From assembly GCA_041389885.1 (NCBI GenBank), contig JAWKRB010000020.1:62001-126000 (forward strand): a DNA stretch of 64,000 nt. The letters are read 5' to 3'. The DNA comes from JAWKRB01 sp041389885. GTDB taxonomy: Bacteria; Myxococcota_A; Polyangia; Polyangiales; Ga0077539. The position numbers and the translations under genes are program-made. How positions within the stretch are numbered: the stretch's first letter is position 1; every line of letters begins with the position of its first letter. Under the pieces are notes generated by a model, which was not told where the DNA came from, made no database searches, and worked only from the letters and a program-made list of their open reading frames with translations. Below are positions 22,799-30,383 of this stretch, piece after piece.

Positions 22799-23509
22799 TC
22801 ACTCGCGGCCGCCGTCGGGCGAGGGGCTCAGCCGGAACGGGTATCGAACGGTCATCCTCCCGTCACCCTCGGGCCGCAGAAACGCCACGGTCATCATCGA
22901 CTCGCGCATGCAGGTGAGGAACTCCCCCTCCCACACGCCCGCGTCGGGGGCGCCGGCGTCTCCGACGAAGCGCGCGTCCTCGACGAGCCCGCCGAGGTTC
23001 GCGTCGGCGACGATCTCGAACTCCATCGTCACGCGCCCCTCGCCCGCGGGTCGGCGCTGCAGCAGCGAGTCGTAGCAGGCGCTCGCCATCGGCAGAAAGT
23101 CCTCTCGAATGCGCTCGCGGAGGTACCGCGCGTCCAGGGTGCCCGCGCGCGCGGGGATCGCCGCGACCGCGGCGGGCTCGGCCCCGGCCCCCTCGGGCGG
23201 CGCCCCCGCGTCGGCCCGCCAGGCGCGCACGATCGCCGCGCGGATGCGGTCTCGCAGCGCGCGGTCCCTCACCGACGCGGCGACCACGCCAGCGTCTTCT
23301 ACGACCGGCGCCGGCGCGACGGGCGCGGTCGGCGGCGACGTCTCTCGCGGCGGTGTCACGAGCCCCGCCTCGTCGCCCGCGGGCGGGAGCGCGGCCCTCG
23401 TCGCCTCGCCCCCGCGGCGCAGCGACCACGCCCCGAGGAGCAGCAGCGCCGTCAGCGTCGCCGCGCCCACGAGCCGTCGGCGCCTCGCCTCGTCGCCGTG
23501 CACCGTCAC
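22799..23509 (-). CDS. membrane-anchored AgmX/PglI C-terminal domain protein
   Basis: 236 residues. A basic N-terminus and one helix (LVGAATLTALLLLGAWSL) anchor it in the inner membrane, a Pro/Ala-rich linker follows, and from about 125 comes the AgmX/PglI-like fold: YLRERIREDFLPMASACYDS, GEGRVTMEFEIVADANLGGL, FLTCMRESMMTVAFLRPEGD and MTVRYPFRLSPS. The domain resembles a TonB C-terminus and occurs in myxobacterial gliding and envelope proteins. The start overlaps the stop of the MXAN_5187-type gene by four bases (ATGA). A related domain tips the kinase at 7109-9091. Confidence 0.83.
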   Translation of the reverse strand: MTVHGDEARRRRLVGAATLTALLLLGAWSLRRGGEATRAALPPAGDEAGLVTPPRETSPPTAPVAPAPVVEDAGVVAASVRDRALRDRIRAAIVRAWRADAGAPPEGAGAEPAAVAAIPARAGTLDARYLRERIREDFLPMASACYDSLLQRRPAGEGRVTMEFEIVADANLGGLVEDARFVGDAGAPDAGVWEGEFLTCMRESMMTVAFLRPEGDGRMTVRYPFRLSPSPDGGRE

Positions 23510-24426
23510 CGCTTCTTCACGGTCACGACGGGTCGAAGGATGGCCTTCCCGTCCTTGATCGACACGTCGAACTTCACCTCGGCGCCTTCGTACTTCTGCT
23601 CGAGCCTCGGGAGGGTCTCGCGCACCTGCCGGGCCACCTGCTCGAAGCGCACCTCGGAGGTGTCGCCCGTCGAGCGACGCGCGGCGACGTAGCGGTCGTA
23701 GAGGGCCCTCACCGCGGGGTCGTCTTGGGTCGAGGCCGACGGCGAAGGCCGAGGGGGCGGAGGGGGCGCGGAGGGCCGCGGCTCGGGGCTCCCCGCCCCG
23801 CCCAGGGGGATCACCGAGGGCCGCGACCCCGTCGCCCCGCGCAGCCCGGCGAAGGCCGAGAGCCTCGGCCGCCGAGCGGCGTCGGGGGCCTGCGCCGCCG
23901 CGGGCATCGGGATCGACGGACGCGCCGGACGCGCCGGCTCGGGGCTCGGCGGCGGGGGCTCGAAGCCGAAGTCCATGAACCCATCGGCGGGGGCGTCGTC
24001 GCCGAACATCCCCGCGGGGAGCTCGTCGGTCGCTCCCTTGCCCGCGTGGCGCGTGGCCGCTCCGGCCTCCGGCTCGGCCTGGGGCGCCTCGGCGACGGGC
24101 TCGACCCGCTTTCTCGTCGAGGTGCCCATGCGCTGCGCGCGCAGCACGTCGCGCTTGAGCGTGCCCTCTTCGATGCGGCGAATGATCCGCCCCCAGTACG
24201 TCTGGTAGCTGGTGAAGCGCTGCACCAGGGAGTTGAAGCGAAACCGCTGGGCCGACGAGCGGAGCTGCTCGCGGTGCATCATCTGAAAGCGCCGGTCGAC
24301 GTCCTTGCGCTGCACCCAGGGCAGCGCCTTCTCGATGCCCGTGAAGTACTGCTCGTACTTGATGCGCAGGCGCTCAAGCCGGCCCTCGAGCTCCTCGAGC
24401 TCCTTGTTGACCTCTTCGGGCGTCAC
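23506..24426 (-). CDS. MXAN_5187 C-terminal domain-type protein
   Basis: 306 residues from a GTG that overlaps the upstream stop (GTGA). The N-terminal 100 residues are a charged helical region: VNKELEELEGRLERLRIKYE, PWVQRKDVDRRFQMMHREQ, VQRFTSYQTYWGRIIRRIEE. A long Pro/Ala-rich disordered middle follows. The last 75 residues, AVRALYDRYVAARRSTGD... ending VSIKDGKAILRPVVTVKKR, fit the domain first named from Myxococcus MXAN_5187. No enzymatic motif is visible. It is probably a cytosolic adaptor translated together with the neighbouring envelope proteins. The family name is from memory of the signature, not from a search. Confidence 0.75.
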   Translation of the reverse strand: MTPEEVNKELEELEGRLERLRIKYEQYFTGIEKALPWVQRKDVDRRFQMMHREQLRSSAQRFRFNSLVQRFTSYQTYWGRIIRRIEEGTLKRDVLRAQRMGTSTRKRVEPVAEAPQAEPEAGAATRHAGKGATDELPAGMFGDDAPADGFMDFGFEPPPPSPEPARPARPSIPMPAAAQAPDAARRPRLSAFAGLRGATGSRPSVIPLGGAGSPEPRPSAPPPPPRPSPSASTQDDPAVRALYDRYVAARRSTGDTSEVRFEQVARQVRETLPRLEQKYEGAEVKFDVSIKDGKAILRPVVTVKKR

Positions 24427-25085
24427 AGCGGCGTGACCACCAGGTTGTCGAAGTGCACGCGCGCCTCCCAGTCGTTGAAGGCGAAGAACTCATGCCCCGG
24501 ACCGGCCAGCGGGTCGGGGTCGTCCCACTCGAGCATCGGGTTCCCGTCGATGGACCATTTCAGCAGGTTGCCGCGGCGCTCGATGGTGAAGCGGTAGTGT
24601 CGGTGGGGCTCGACCCTGGGGCCCACGCGCTCGCGCCGATCGGGGGCGTGCTCGTCCATGCGGGCGATGACGTTGAGTCGGTTGAACCACCCGCCGAAGA
24701 TCACCACGTAGCTGGTCGCCGTGTAGCTCGCCTGCCGCGCGTACGACTCGCCGTCGCCGTAGACCTCGCACTTGAGGTCGCCGTTGGGCGACTCGCTCCA
24801 GGCCTCGAACTCGATGCGCGCGTTGCGCGGGAGGCGGCGGCGCAGCCAGAGCGGGTGGTTGTGCAGGTTCTGCCCGACGAGGGCGCCGTTCTCGATGCGC
24901 CAGCCCGGCCCGGTCTCGCGCCAGTCAGGGCCGAGGACCGCGCGGTCGAAGTTGTCGGCGAAGCGCTCGCCGACCGCCGCCGGTCGACGCGGCGGGTCGC
25001 AGGCCGACCAGGGGAGCGCGAGGACCGCCGCCGTCGCCGTGAGCGCGAGCGCCTGGAGGGCATGGCGAGAGACCGATGGACGCAT
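24423..25085 (-). CDS. exported jelly-roll (LamG/DUF1080-like) protein, probable lipoprotein
   Basis: 220 residues. The signal MRPSVSRHALQALALTATAA...WSAC, probably lipidated at Cys29, is followed by a beta-rich domain: FADNFDRAVLGPDWRETGPG, WRIENGALVGQNLHNHPLWL, ARIEFEAWSESPNGDLKCEV, HYRFTIERRGNLLKWSIDGN, ending VHFDNLVVTPL. This start-to-end order (DDF...W...W.v.dG.l.g...) is the concanavalin-like fold of LamG/DUF1080 proteins that bind or cut glycans; no catalytic residues can be assigned. It is first gene of the minus-strand run. TACGGT lies 16 bases before the ATG. Confidence 0.78.
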   Translation of the reverse strand: MRPSVSRHALQALALTATAAVLALPWSACDPPRRPAAVGERFADNFDRAVLGPDWRETGPGWRIENGALVGQNLHNHPLWLRRRLPRNARIEFEAWSESPNGDLKCEVYGDGESYARQASYTATSYVVIFGGWFNRLNVIARMDEHAPDRRERVGPRVEPHRHYRFTIERRGNLLKWSIDGNPMLEWDDPDPLAGPGHEFFAFNDWEARVHFDNLVVTPL

Positions 25086-25095
25086 CGTTCACGAC

Positions 25096-25101
25096 ACCGT
25101 A
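25096..25101 (-). promoter_or_regulatory. candidate -10 hexamer of the 25.1-20.7 kb envelope operon
   Basis: TACGGT on the minus strand, 16 bases before ATG 25085; predicted leader about four bases. Confidence 0.38.
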
Positions 25102-25141
25102 CCACAGCGCGCCCGCGGAGTGGGCGGCGATCTCCCGACGC

Positions 25142-26848
25142 TCAGCCGTGGCGGCGGTTGGGGCGCGGCGCCGGGCGGCGCGGGCGGGAGCCCTCGAATT
25201 CCCTCGGGTCGGGCGCGGCGCGCAGGCGCTCCATGCGGAGCCCCTTCTCCTTGCGGATCGAGCGCTCCATGTTCTCCGCGAAGGCCCCCGCGGCGCCCTG
25301 GAGCACCTCGATCAGGGACTCGCTGTCGAGCACGCGAATCGCGCCGATGTCGGCGCTGGTGACGCCGCCGACCCTGCACAGCATCGGGAGGAGCCAGCGG
25401 GCCTCGGCGCGGTCGCGGCGCCCGAGGTTCACCCGGTACCACGCGCTGCCCACGTCTTCGCCGGGACGTCGGGGCGCGAACTCGACCGGGGCGCGCTGCT
25501 CGAAGCTCTGAAACGAAGGGATCGCGCGGGTGAGCGGGAGGTCTTCGGGCTCGGGGAGCTCCCGGCGCAGACGCGCGACGAGGCCCGAGACCAGCTCGGT
25601 CGCGTCGCCGCCCTCGAGGAGCGCGCGGGCGATGGCCCGGTCCTCGTCGGTGACCTCGGCGGTGGTCTCGCGGGCGGCGCTGGCGAGGCGGTCGCGGTCC
25701 GTCGAGGCGATGGCCTCGGCCGAGGGCACGGGCTCCCACTCGGCGACCACCTTCACCGCGCGCAGCAGCGACGCCGCCACCCGGCGACGCTCGGCGGGGA
25801 CCAGCAGCACGCTAGTGCCCTTGCGCCCCGCGCGGCCCGTGCGCCCGCTGCGGTGCTGCAGCGCGCTGGGGTCGTTGGGCAGGTCGGCGTGCACCACGAG
25901 GTCGAGGGCCGGCACGTCGAGGCCGCGGGCGGCGACGTCGGTCGCCACGAGCACCTTCGCGCTGCCGTCGCGCAGGGCCTGCAGCGCGCGGGAGCGCTCG
26001 GGCTGCGTCAGGTCGCCGTGCAGCGCCTCGCAGCGAAAGCCCCGCTCGCGCAGGCTCGCCGTGAGGTGCGCGACGCCGTCGCGGGTCTGGCAGAACACCA
26101 GCGCCGCGGGGGCCTCGTAGTGGCGCAGCACGTTCACCACCGCGCGCGCGCGCGCGCGCCCGGCGATGACGTGGGCGATCCAGGCGATGTCGGCGTGGGC
26201 CTCGGCGACGGGGGTCGCGGCGACGCGCGCGGGGGACTTCTGGTAGCGCGCCGCGAGGCGGGTCACCTCGCTGGGGAGCGTGGCGCTGAACATCAGCGTG
26301 CGGCGCTCGGCCGGCGTCGCGTCGAGCACGCGCTCGAGCTCCTCGCGAAAGCCCATGTCGAGCATCTCGTCGGCCTCGTCGAGGACCACCGCGGACAGCC
26401 CATCGAGCTTCAGCGTCCCCCGGTCGAGGTGGTCGCAGAGGCGCCCCGGCGTGCCCACCACGAGGTGCGCGCCGTGCTCCAGCGCCCGCGCCTGCGGCCC
26501 GAAGGCCATACCTCCCACGCAGGCCACGGTGCGCAGCCCGGTGCCCGCGAAGAGCCACTGCAGCTCGCGCTCGACCTGCATCGCGAGCTCGCGCGTGGGG
26601 GTCATCACCAGCGCCCTGGGCTTCGTCGCGGGGCCCGCGCGGTCGTCGGGCGCCGAGAGCAGCAGGGGCGAGAGCACGAGGCCGAAGGCCACGGTCTTGC
26701 CCGAGCCCGTGCGCGACGACACGAGGAGGTCGCGGCCGAGCAGCCCCGCGTCGAGGACGTCGGACTGCACCGGCGTGGCTTCGAGGTAGCCGCGCGCGGT
26801 GAGCGCGTCGCGGAGGAGCGTCGGGATGGCGAGTTCGGAGAAGCGCAT
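25142..26848 (-). CDS. DEAD-box ATP-dependent RNA helicase (CsdA/DbpA type)
   Basis: 568 residues. Q motif GYLEATPVQ at 20-28, Walker A SRTGSGKT at 45-52, PTRELA at 84-89, TPGR at 133-136, DEAD at 157-160, SAT near 188, DVAARGLD and HRSGRTGRAGR near 333 (motifs V and VI). A C-terminal RRM-like DbpA_RBD follows: WLLPMLCRVGGVTSADIGAI, with a basic tail ending RPRRPAPRPNRRHG. The family unwinds rRNA and mRNA in ribosome assembly and cold response. TAGACG starts 16 bases before the ATG. An alternating (CG)9 tract inside the gene (26141-26159) only codes for RARAR residues. Confidence 0.94.
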   Translation of the reverse strand: MRFSELAIPTLLRDALTARGYLEATPVQSDVLDAGLLGRDLLVSSRTGSGKTVAFGLVLSPLLLSAPDDRAGPATKPRALVMTPTRELAMQVERELQWLFAGTGLRTVACVGGMAFGPQARALEHGAHLVVGTPGRLCDHLDRGTLKLDGLSAVVLDEADEMLDMGFREELERVLDATPAERRTLMFSATLPSEVTRLAARYQKSPARVAATPVAEAHADIAWIAHVIAGRARARAVVNVLRHYEAPAALVFCQTRDGVAHLTASLRERGFRCEALHGDLTQPERSRALQALRDGSAKVLVATDVAARGLDVPALDLVVHADLPNDPSALQHRSGRTGRAGRKGTSVLLVPAERRRVAASLLRAVKVVAEWEPVPSAEAIASTDRDRLASAARETTAEVTDEDRAIARALLEGGDATELVSGLVARLRRELPEPEDLPLTRAIPSFQSFEQRAPVEFAPRRPGEDVGSAWYRVNLGRRDRAEARWLLPMLCRVGGVTSADIGAIRVLDSESLIEVLQGAAGAFAENMERSIRKEKGLRMERLRAAPDPREFEGSRPRRPAPRPNRRHG

Positions 26849-26938
26849 GGCGGCGCCGCGTCTAGCACGTCCTGTGCGCGCGCGACGGCCCCGACGCGCG
26901 GAATCGTCCGCGCGGCGCTCTCGGCGGCGCGTCGGCGT

Positions 26939-26944
26939 ATCTTC
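26939..26944 (+). promoter_or_regulatory. candidate -10 hexamer of the DUF4403 gene
   Basis: TATCTT, first base 11 bases before GTG 26950, so transcription would begin on the start codon. It lies in the 101-base gap divergent from the helicase. Confidence 0.38.
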
Positions 26945-26949
26945 TCCGC

Positions 26950-28397
26950 GTGCGCGCCGAAAGCCCCCTCCTCGCCCTCGCCCTCGCCCTCGCGCCCCTC
27001 GGGTGCGGCCACACGCTCCGCGTGCCGACGCCCTCCGCGGGCGGCCCTGGCGCGAGGCTCCCGCCGCCGCTCGCGTCGCGCGTCGACGCCCCCGTCGACG
27101 CCGACCTGAGCGAGACGCTCCGCGCGCTGGAGTCTCAGGTCCCCCGCGAGGTCGGCACCGACGGGCAGTTTCGCAGCGTGGGGCCCTTCCCCGCGAGCGT
27201 GCGCTACACCGCGCGGCGCAGCGCGTTTCGCTTCACGCCCCGGGCGGGCGGGCTGCACGCCGAGGCGACCCTCGAGTTCTCCGCCGAGGCCTGCGTGGGC
27301 GCGAGCCTCGGGCTCCCCATCCCCTTCCTCGGCGGCGGCTGCGCGCCCGTGGGGAGCTGCGGCACCGGCGGCGAGTCTCCCCGGCGGGTGATCATCGCCA
27401 CCGACACCACCGTGCGCCTCGACCCCTCCTGGCGCCTCGTCGCCGAGACCGTCGCGGCGCCTCCGCAGCTCCTCGACCGCTGCGAGCTCACGCCGTTTCA
27501 CATCGACGTCTCGGGCTTCATCGCGCAGGTGGTGGCTCAAGAGGTGCGCGCCGCCACCGCGCGCCTCGACGCGGGTGAACGCCGCGGAGACCTCCGCCGC
27601 GGCGATCGCGTGGCGCAGCCTCTTTGAGCCACATCGACCTCGGCGAGGGCGCGCAAGCTCCAGCCTCTCGCCCGGGCCGTGGGGTGAGCTCGCTGAGCCT
27701 CGACGCGTCGAGGGCGAGGGCCAGCGATGCAGGTCACCGCGCCCGAGGGTGACGACGGTGGGCGCGCGGCCTCGACGCCGGCGTCGCCGCTGCCGCCATC
27801 ACCCGGGCCGCGGGCCCCGCGGAGGCTCTTCGCGTGTCGTTCGACGCGACGGTGCGGTGGGACGAGGTCACCCGCATGGTCGCCGAGCGCTCGCGGGCAG
27901 ACGCTCACCCTCGAAGGGCACCGGGTGCTGGTGCGCGACATCCGCGCAGTGCCGCACGGCCACGCGCTGATGTTCCTGGTCGACGCGCGCTTCGAAGACG
28001 GGACCTTCGCGGGGCAGACCGCGACGGTGCACCTCGCGGGGCTGCCGGTGTACGACCCCGCGCGGCGCGAGCTCACCGTGCGCGAGCTGGATTACAGCCT
28101 CGGGGACCCGCAGCGCGATGCTCGAAGTTCGGCGAGTGGTTCCTCCGCGGTTCGCTGCGCGAGCAGGTCGCCGCGCAGGCGCGCTTCCCCCTCGGCGACC
28201 GCCTCGACCGCGTGCGCGCGAGCGCCAGCGGGCGCGCTGAGCCGCGAGCTCGCGCCGGGCACGCGCATGGAGGGCTCCCTCGGCGACGTGCGCCCCGAGG
28301 AACCCTACGTCACCCCCGAGGGCGTGACCCTGCAGGTCGTCGCCGAGGGCCGCGTCTCGGTGCCGACCTCGCGGCGATCACGCCTCGGGCGCGGTAG
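26950..28397 (+). CDS. DUF4403-family lipoprotein, frameshifted in the second half
   Basis: Starts at GTG 26950 with a lipoprotein signal (LLALALALAPLGC). The first 205 residues are open: PPPLASRVDAPVDADLSETL, FPASVRYTARRSAFRFTPRA, IIATDTTVRLDPSWRLVAET, the layout of DUF4403 (tandem BPI-like beta-helical units, function unknown). After about 27570 the match jumps between frames: AIAWRSLFEP, then GQTLTLEGHRVLVRDIRAVP and ALMFLVDARFEDGTFAGQTA, then the C-terminal piece VTLQVVAEGRV and DLAAITPRAR before TAG 28395-28397. At least five shifts are needed between 27570 and 28380. Its 3' end overlaps the convergent gene's stop by about 20 bases. Confidence 0.72.
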
Positions 28398-29779
28398 CGC
28401 TCGCTTCGGGCTTCTGCTCGGCCTTGGTGACGTCGTCGCGCTCCTTGAGCAGCGAGGCGAGCCAGATCGCCAGCTCGCGTCGGCGTCGCGCGTAGGTCGC
28501 GCGGGCCGACCTCGCCCGCGTCGCGCAGCCTCGCGGTACTCTCGCGCCTCGGCGAGCACGGTCGCGCTCGGCGTCGAGGAGGCCAGCGTGCGCCCCCGCG
28601 CTTGCGCCCGCGCCCGAGGGTCATCGCGAGCGCCGAAGACACCAGCAGCGCCGCCGCCGCCGACGCCGCCGTGCGCATCGGGCCGGCGGCCCGCGAGATC
28701 CCCGAGGCTCACCCGCACCGAGGTGAGCGCGGGGTCCTTGAGCCGACGCTCGAGCCCCGTGACCAGGATCCGGTCGCGCGGCCTGTTAACGCCGCAGGCA
28801 TCCCCGCGACGAGAGGGTGAGCCCGGGGGGCCCTCGGAGGCCACCGTCCGCGCTCACCACGGGCAGCGGCAGCCCGGCCTCGAAGGTGAAGTCTCCCCCG
28901 TGCAGCCAGGCTGGTACTGAAACACCACCTCGAGCGGCGCCTCGGTGGTGGGCGCGAGGGCGCCGCGCAGCACGGCGTAGTCTCCCTCCGACTCCAGGCG
29001 TCGGCCATCATGGGCGGCGTCTGAGAAGGCAGTGAAGCCTCGCGGAGGCGAAAGCGAACATGGGTATCCGGCGGCGCGAGGCGCGGGGCCGGCGGTGCCC
29101 CCGCCGATCGACATCGCCGTAGGGTTCACGATCCTCATGCGCTGCACGACGGTGAGTCGCTCATCGCGAAAGTGCAGCTCGAAGCGCGTCCCAGAGCAGC
29201 GTGCCGCGCGGGGTCTCGGCTCACGTCGTAGCGCACGAGCTGGGCGCGGGCGCCGCGGCGCAGGGAGAGCGCTGGAAAGGGCGGGGCCGAAGCGCGCGCC
29301 GTCGCGCTCGGTGCTGACGCGGTAGGCCACCTCCTGCCCCGTGGCGAGGCGCTCAAAGCACGACGCCGTTGGGGCTCGCGCGCCGCTCTGCCCGCGGGGG
29401 CCGGGCTCGCCGCCGCGCATCTGCCCGAGCCGCACCATCGCCTCGGGGACGGGGTTGCCCTGCGCGTCGACCACCTGCACGACGAGCTCCCCCGGCGGCA
29501 CGTCGTCGCGCTCCTCGACCTGCGCGCGCGGGAACTCGGCGCGGTGAATCTCTGGCGTCCCCTGCGGCGCGGCGTCGCCCTTCGTCGGGGGGTGCCCCGG
29601 CGGCAGCCCGGTCGCGGGGTGGCCCGGGGCGTGCCATCGCGGGGTGCCCCGGCGGCAGCGGCGCCAGGGGTCGACGAGGCCGGGCGCAGAATCGCCCTGC
29701 ACCGCAGCGTCTTGCGCGTAGAGCGGCGCCGCCGTGAGGAGCAGCGCCAGGGTCAGCACTTGAGGTCACGCGTTCGCAT
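28378..29779 (-). CDS. exported transthyretin-like (carboxypeptidase-regulatory) membrane protein, frameshifted
   Basis: Downstream gene of the ccmF operon. ATG 29779 has GGAGG eight bases upstream; a shift after MRTRDLK leads into the signal peptide LTLALLLTAAPLYAQDA. Then a Pro-rich part, a transthyretin-like strand set (GELVVQVVDAQGNPVPEAMV), a beta domain (FELHFRDERLTVVQRMRIVN, GDYAVLRGALAPTTEAPLEV), a membrane helix near the end (AAAALLVSSALAMTLG) and a cytosolic helical tail RRRRELAIWLASLLKERDDV ending EASATAPEA before TGA 28378-28380. The pieces lie in three frames, so at least five shifts. The fold assignment is tentative. Proteins of this layout sit near cytochrome c maturation genes in myxobacteria (recollection, unchecked). 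Confidence 0.62.
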
Positions 29780-29807
29780 CGGTCGCCTCCTCGCGCACGC
29801 GCGCGCT

Positions 29808-30383
29808 TTATCGCTTGCAGAACACCGCGTCGTCGTCGTTCGTCGTGCCGCACGCCTCGCACGCCCTGCCGTCTCGCGCCGCGGCGCGGGAGCCGGCGGC
29901 GGCTCGGGCCGCCTCGGGCTCGGCCTCGCCGAGGGCGCCGCGCTCGGCCTTGTCGAGGAGGGCCTCGGCGGCGTCGCGCCAGGCCGTCACGCCCACGTCG
30001 ATGCTCGCCAGGGCCTCCTAGGCCTCGGCGCGGTAGCGCGCCTCGAGCTCGGCGTAGTCGTCCTCGCCGAGGCGGCCGATGGAGCGCTCGAAGGCGATGT
30101 CCTTGAGCGCGCGCAGGGCCGAGTTCTTTCGGGCCTCGACGGCGGCGAGGCGCGAGGCCTCGTCCTCCTCTTCTTCGACGGGCGCCGAGGGGTCGATGAG
30201 GCTGCGCAGCGACTCCCAGAACAGCAGCACGGCCGACGCGAGCAGCGCGAAGGCCAGCCACAGCGCCACCGTCGCCGCGCCGCGGACGACCCCGAGGGGG
30301 ATCGCCACGAGCACCGCGACGCCGAGCACCGCCCAGGGGATGAAGCGCGCCAGGGGCTCTCTCTCTTGCGTCGTGTCGCTCAC
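29808..30383 (-). CDS. small membrane protein after ccmF with C-terminal zinc-ribbon remnant; in-frame amber stop
   Basis: GTG 30383 overlaps the ccmF stop (GTGA). Two membrane helices (FIPWAVLGVAVLVAIPLGVV and ATVALWLAFALLASAVLLFW) are followed by a cytosolic part with ALKDIAFERSIGRLGEDDYA and a YRAEA helix. TAG at 30018-30020 then interrupts the frame, but the same frame continues EALASIDVGVTAWRDAAEAL and ends CEACGTTNDDDAVFCKR before TAA, so one GAG to TAG change would split a single 191-residue protein. The zinc ribbon shows only three Cys (CEAC...FCKR), one CxxC being cut short. The membrane-plus-tail layout recalls CcmI-like assembly factors, but this is inference. Confidence 0.65.

Noticed and set aside
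26141..26159. (CG)9 run considered as Z-DNA or a regulatory site
   Set aside because: It is inside the helicase frame and codes for ordinary Arg/Ala residues.
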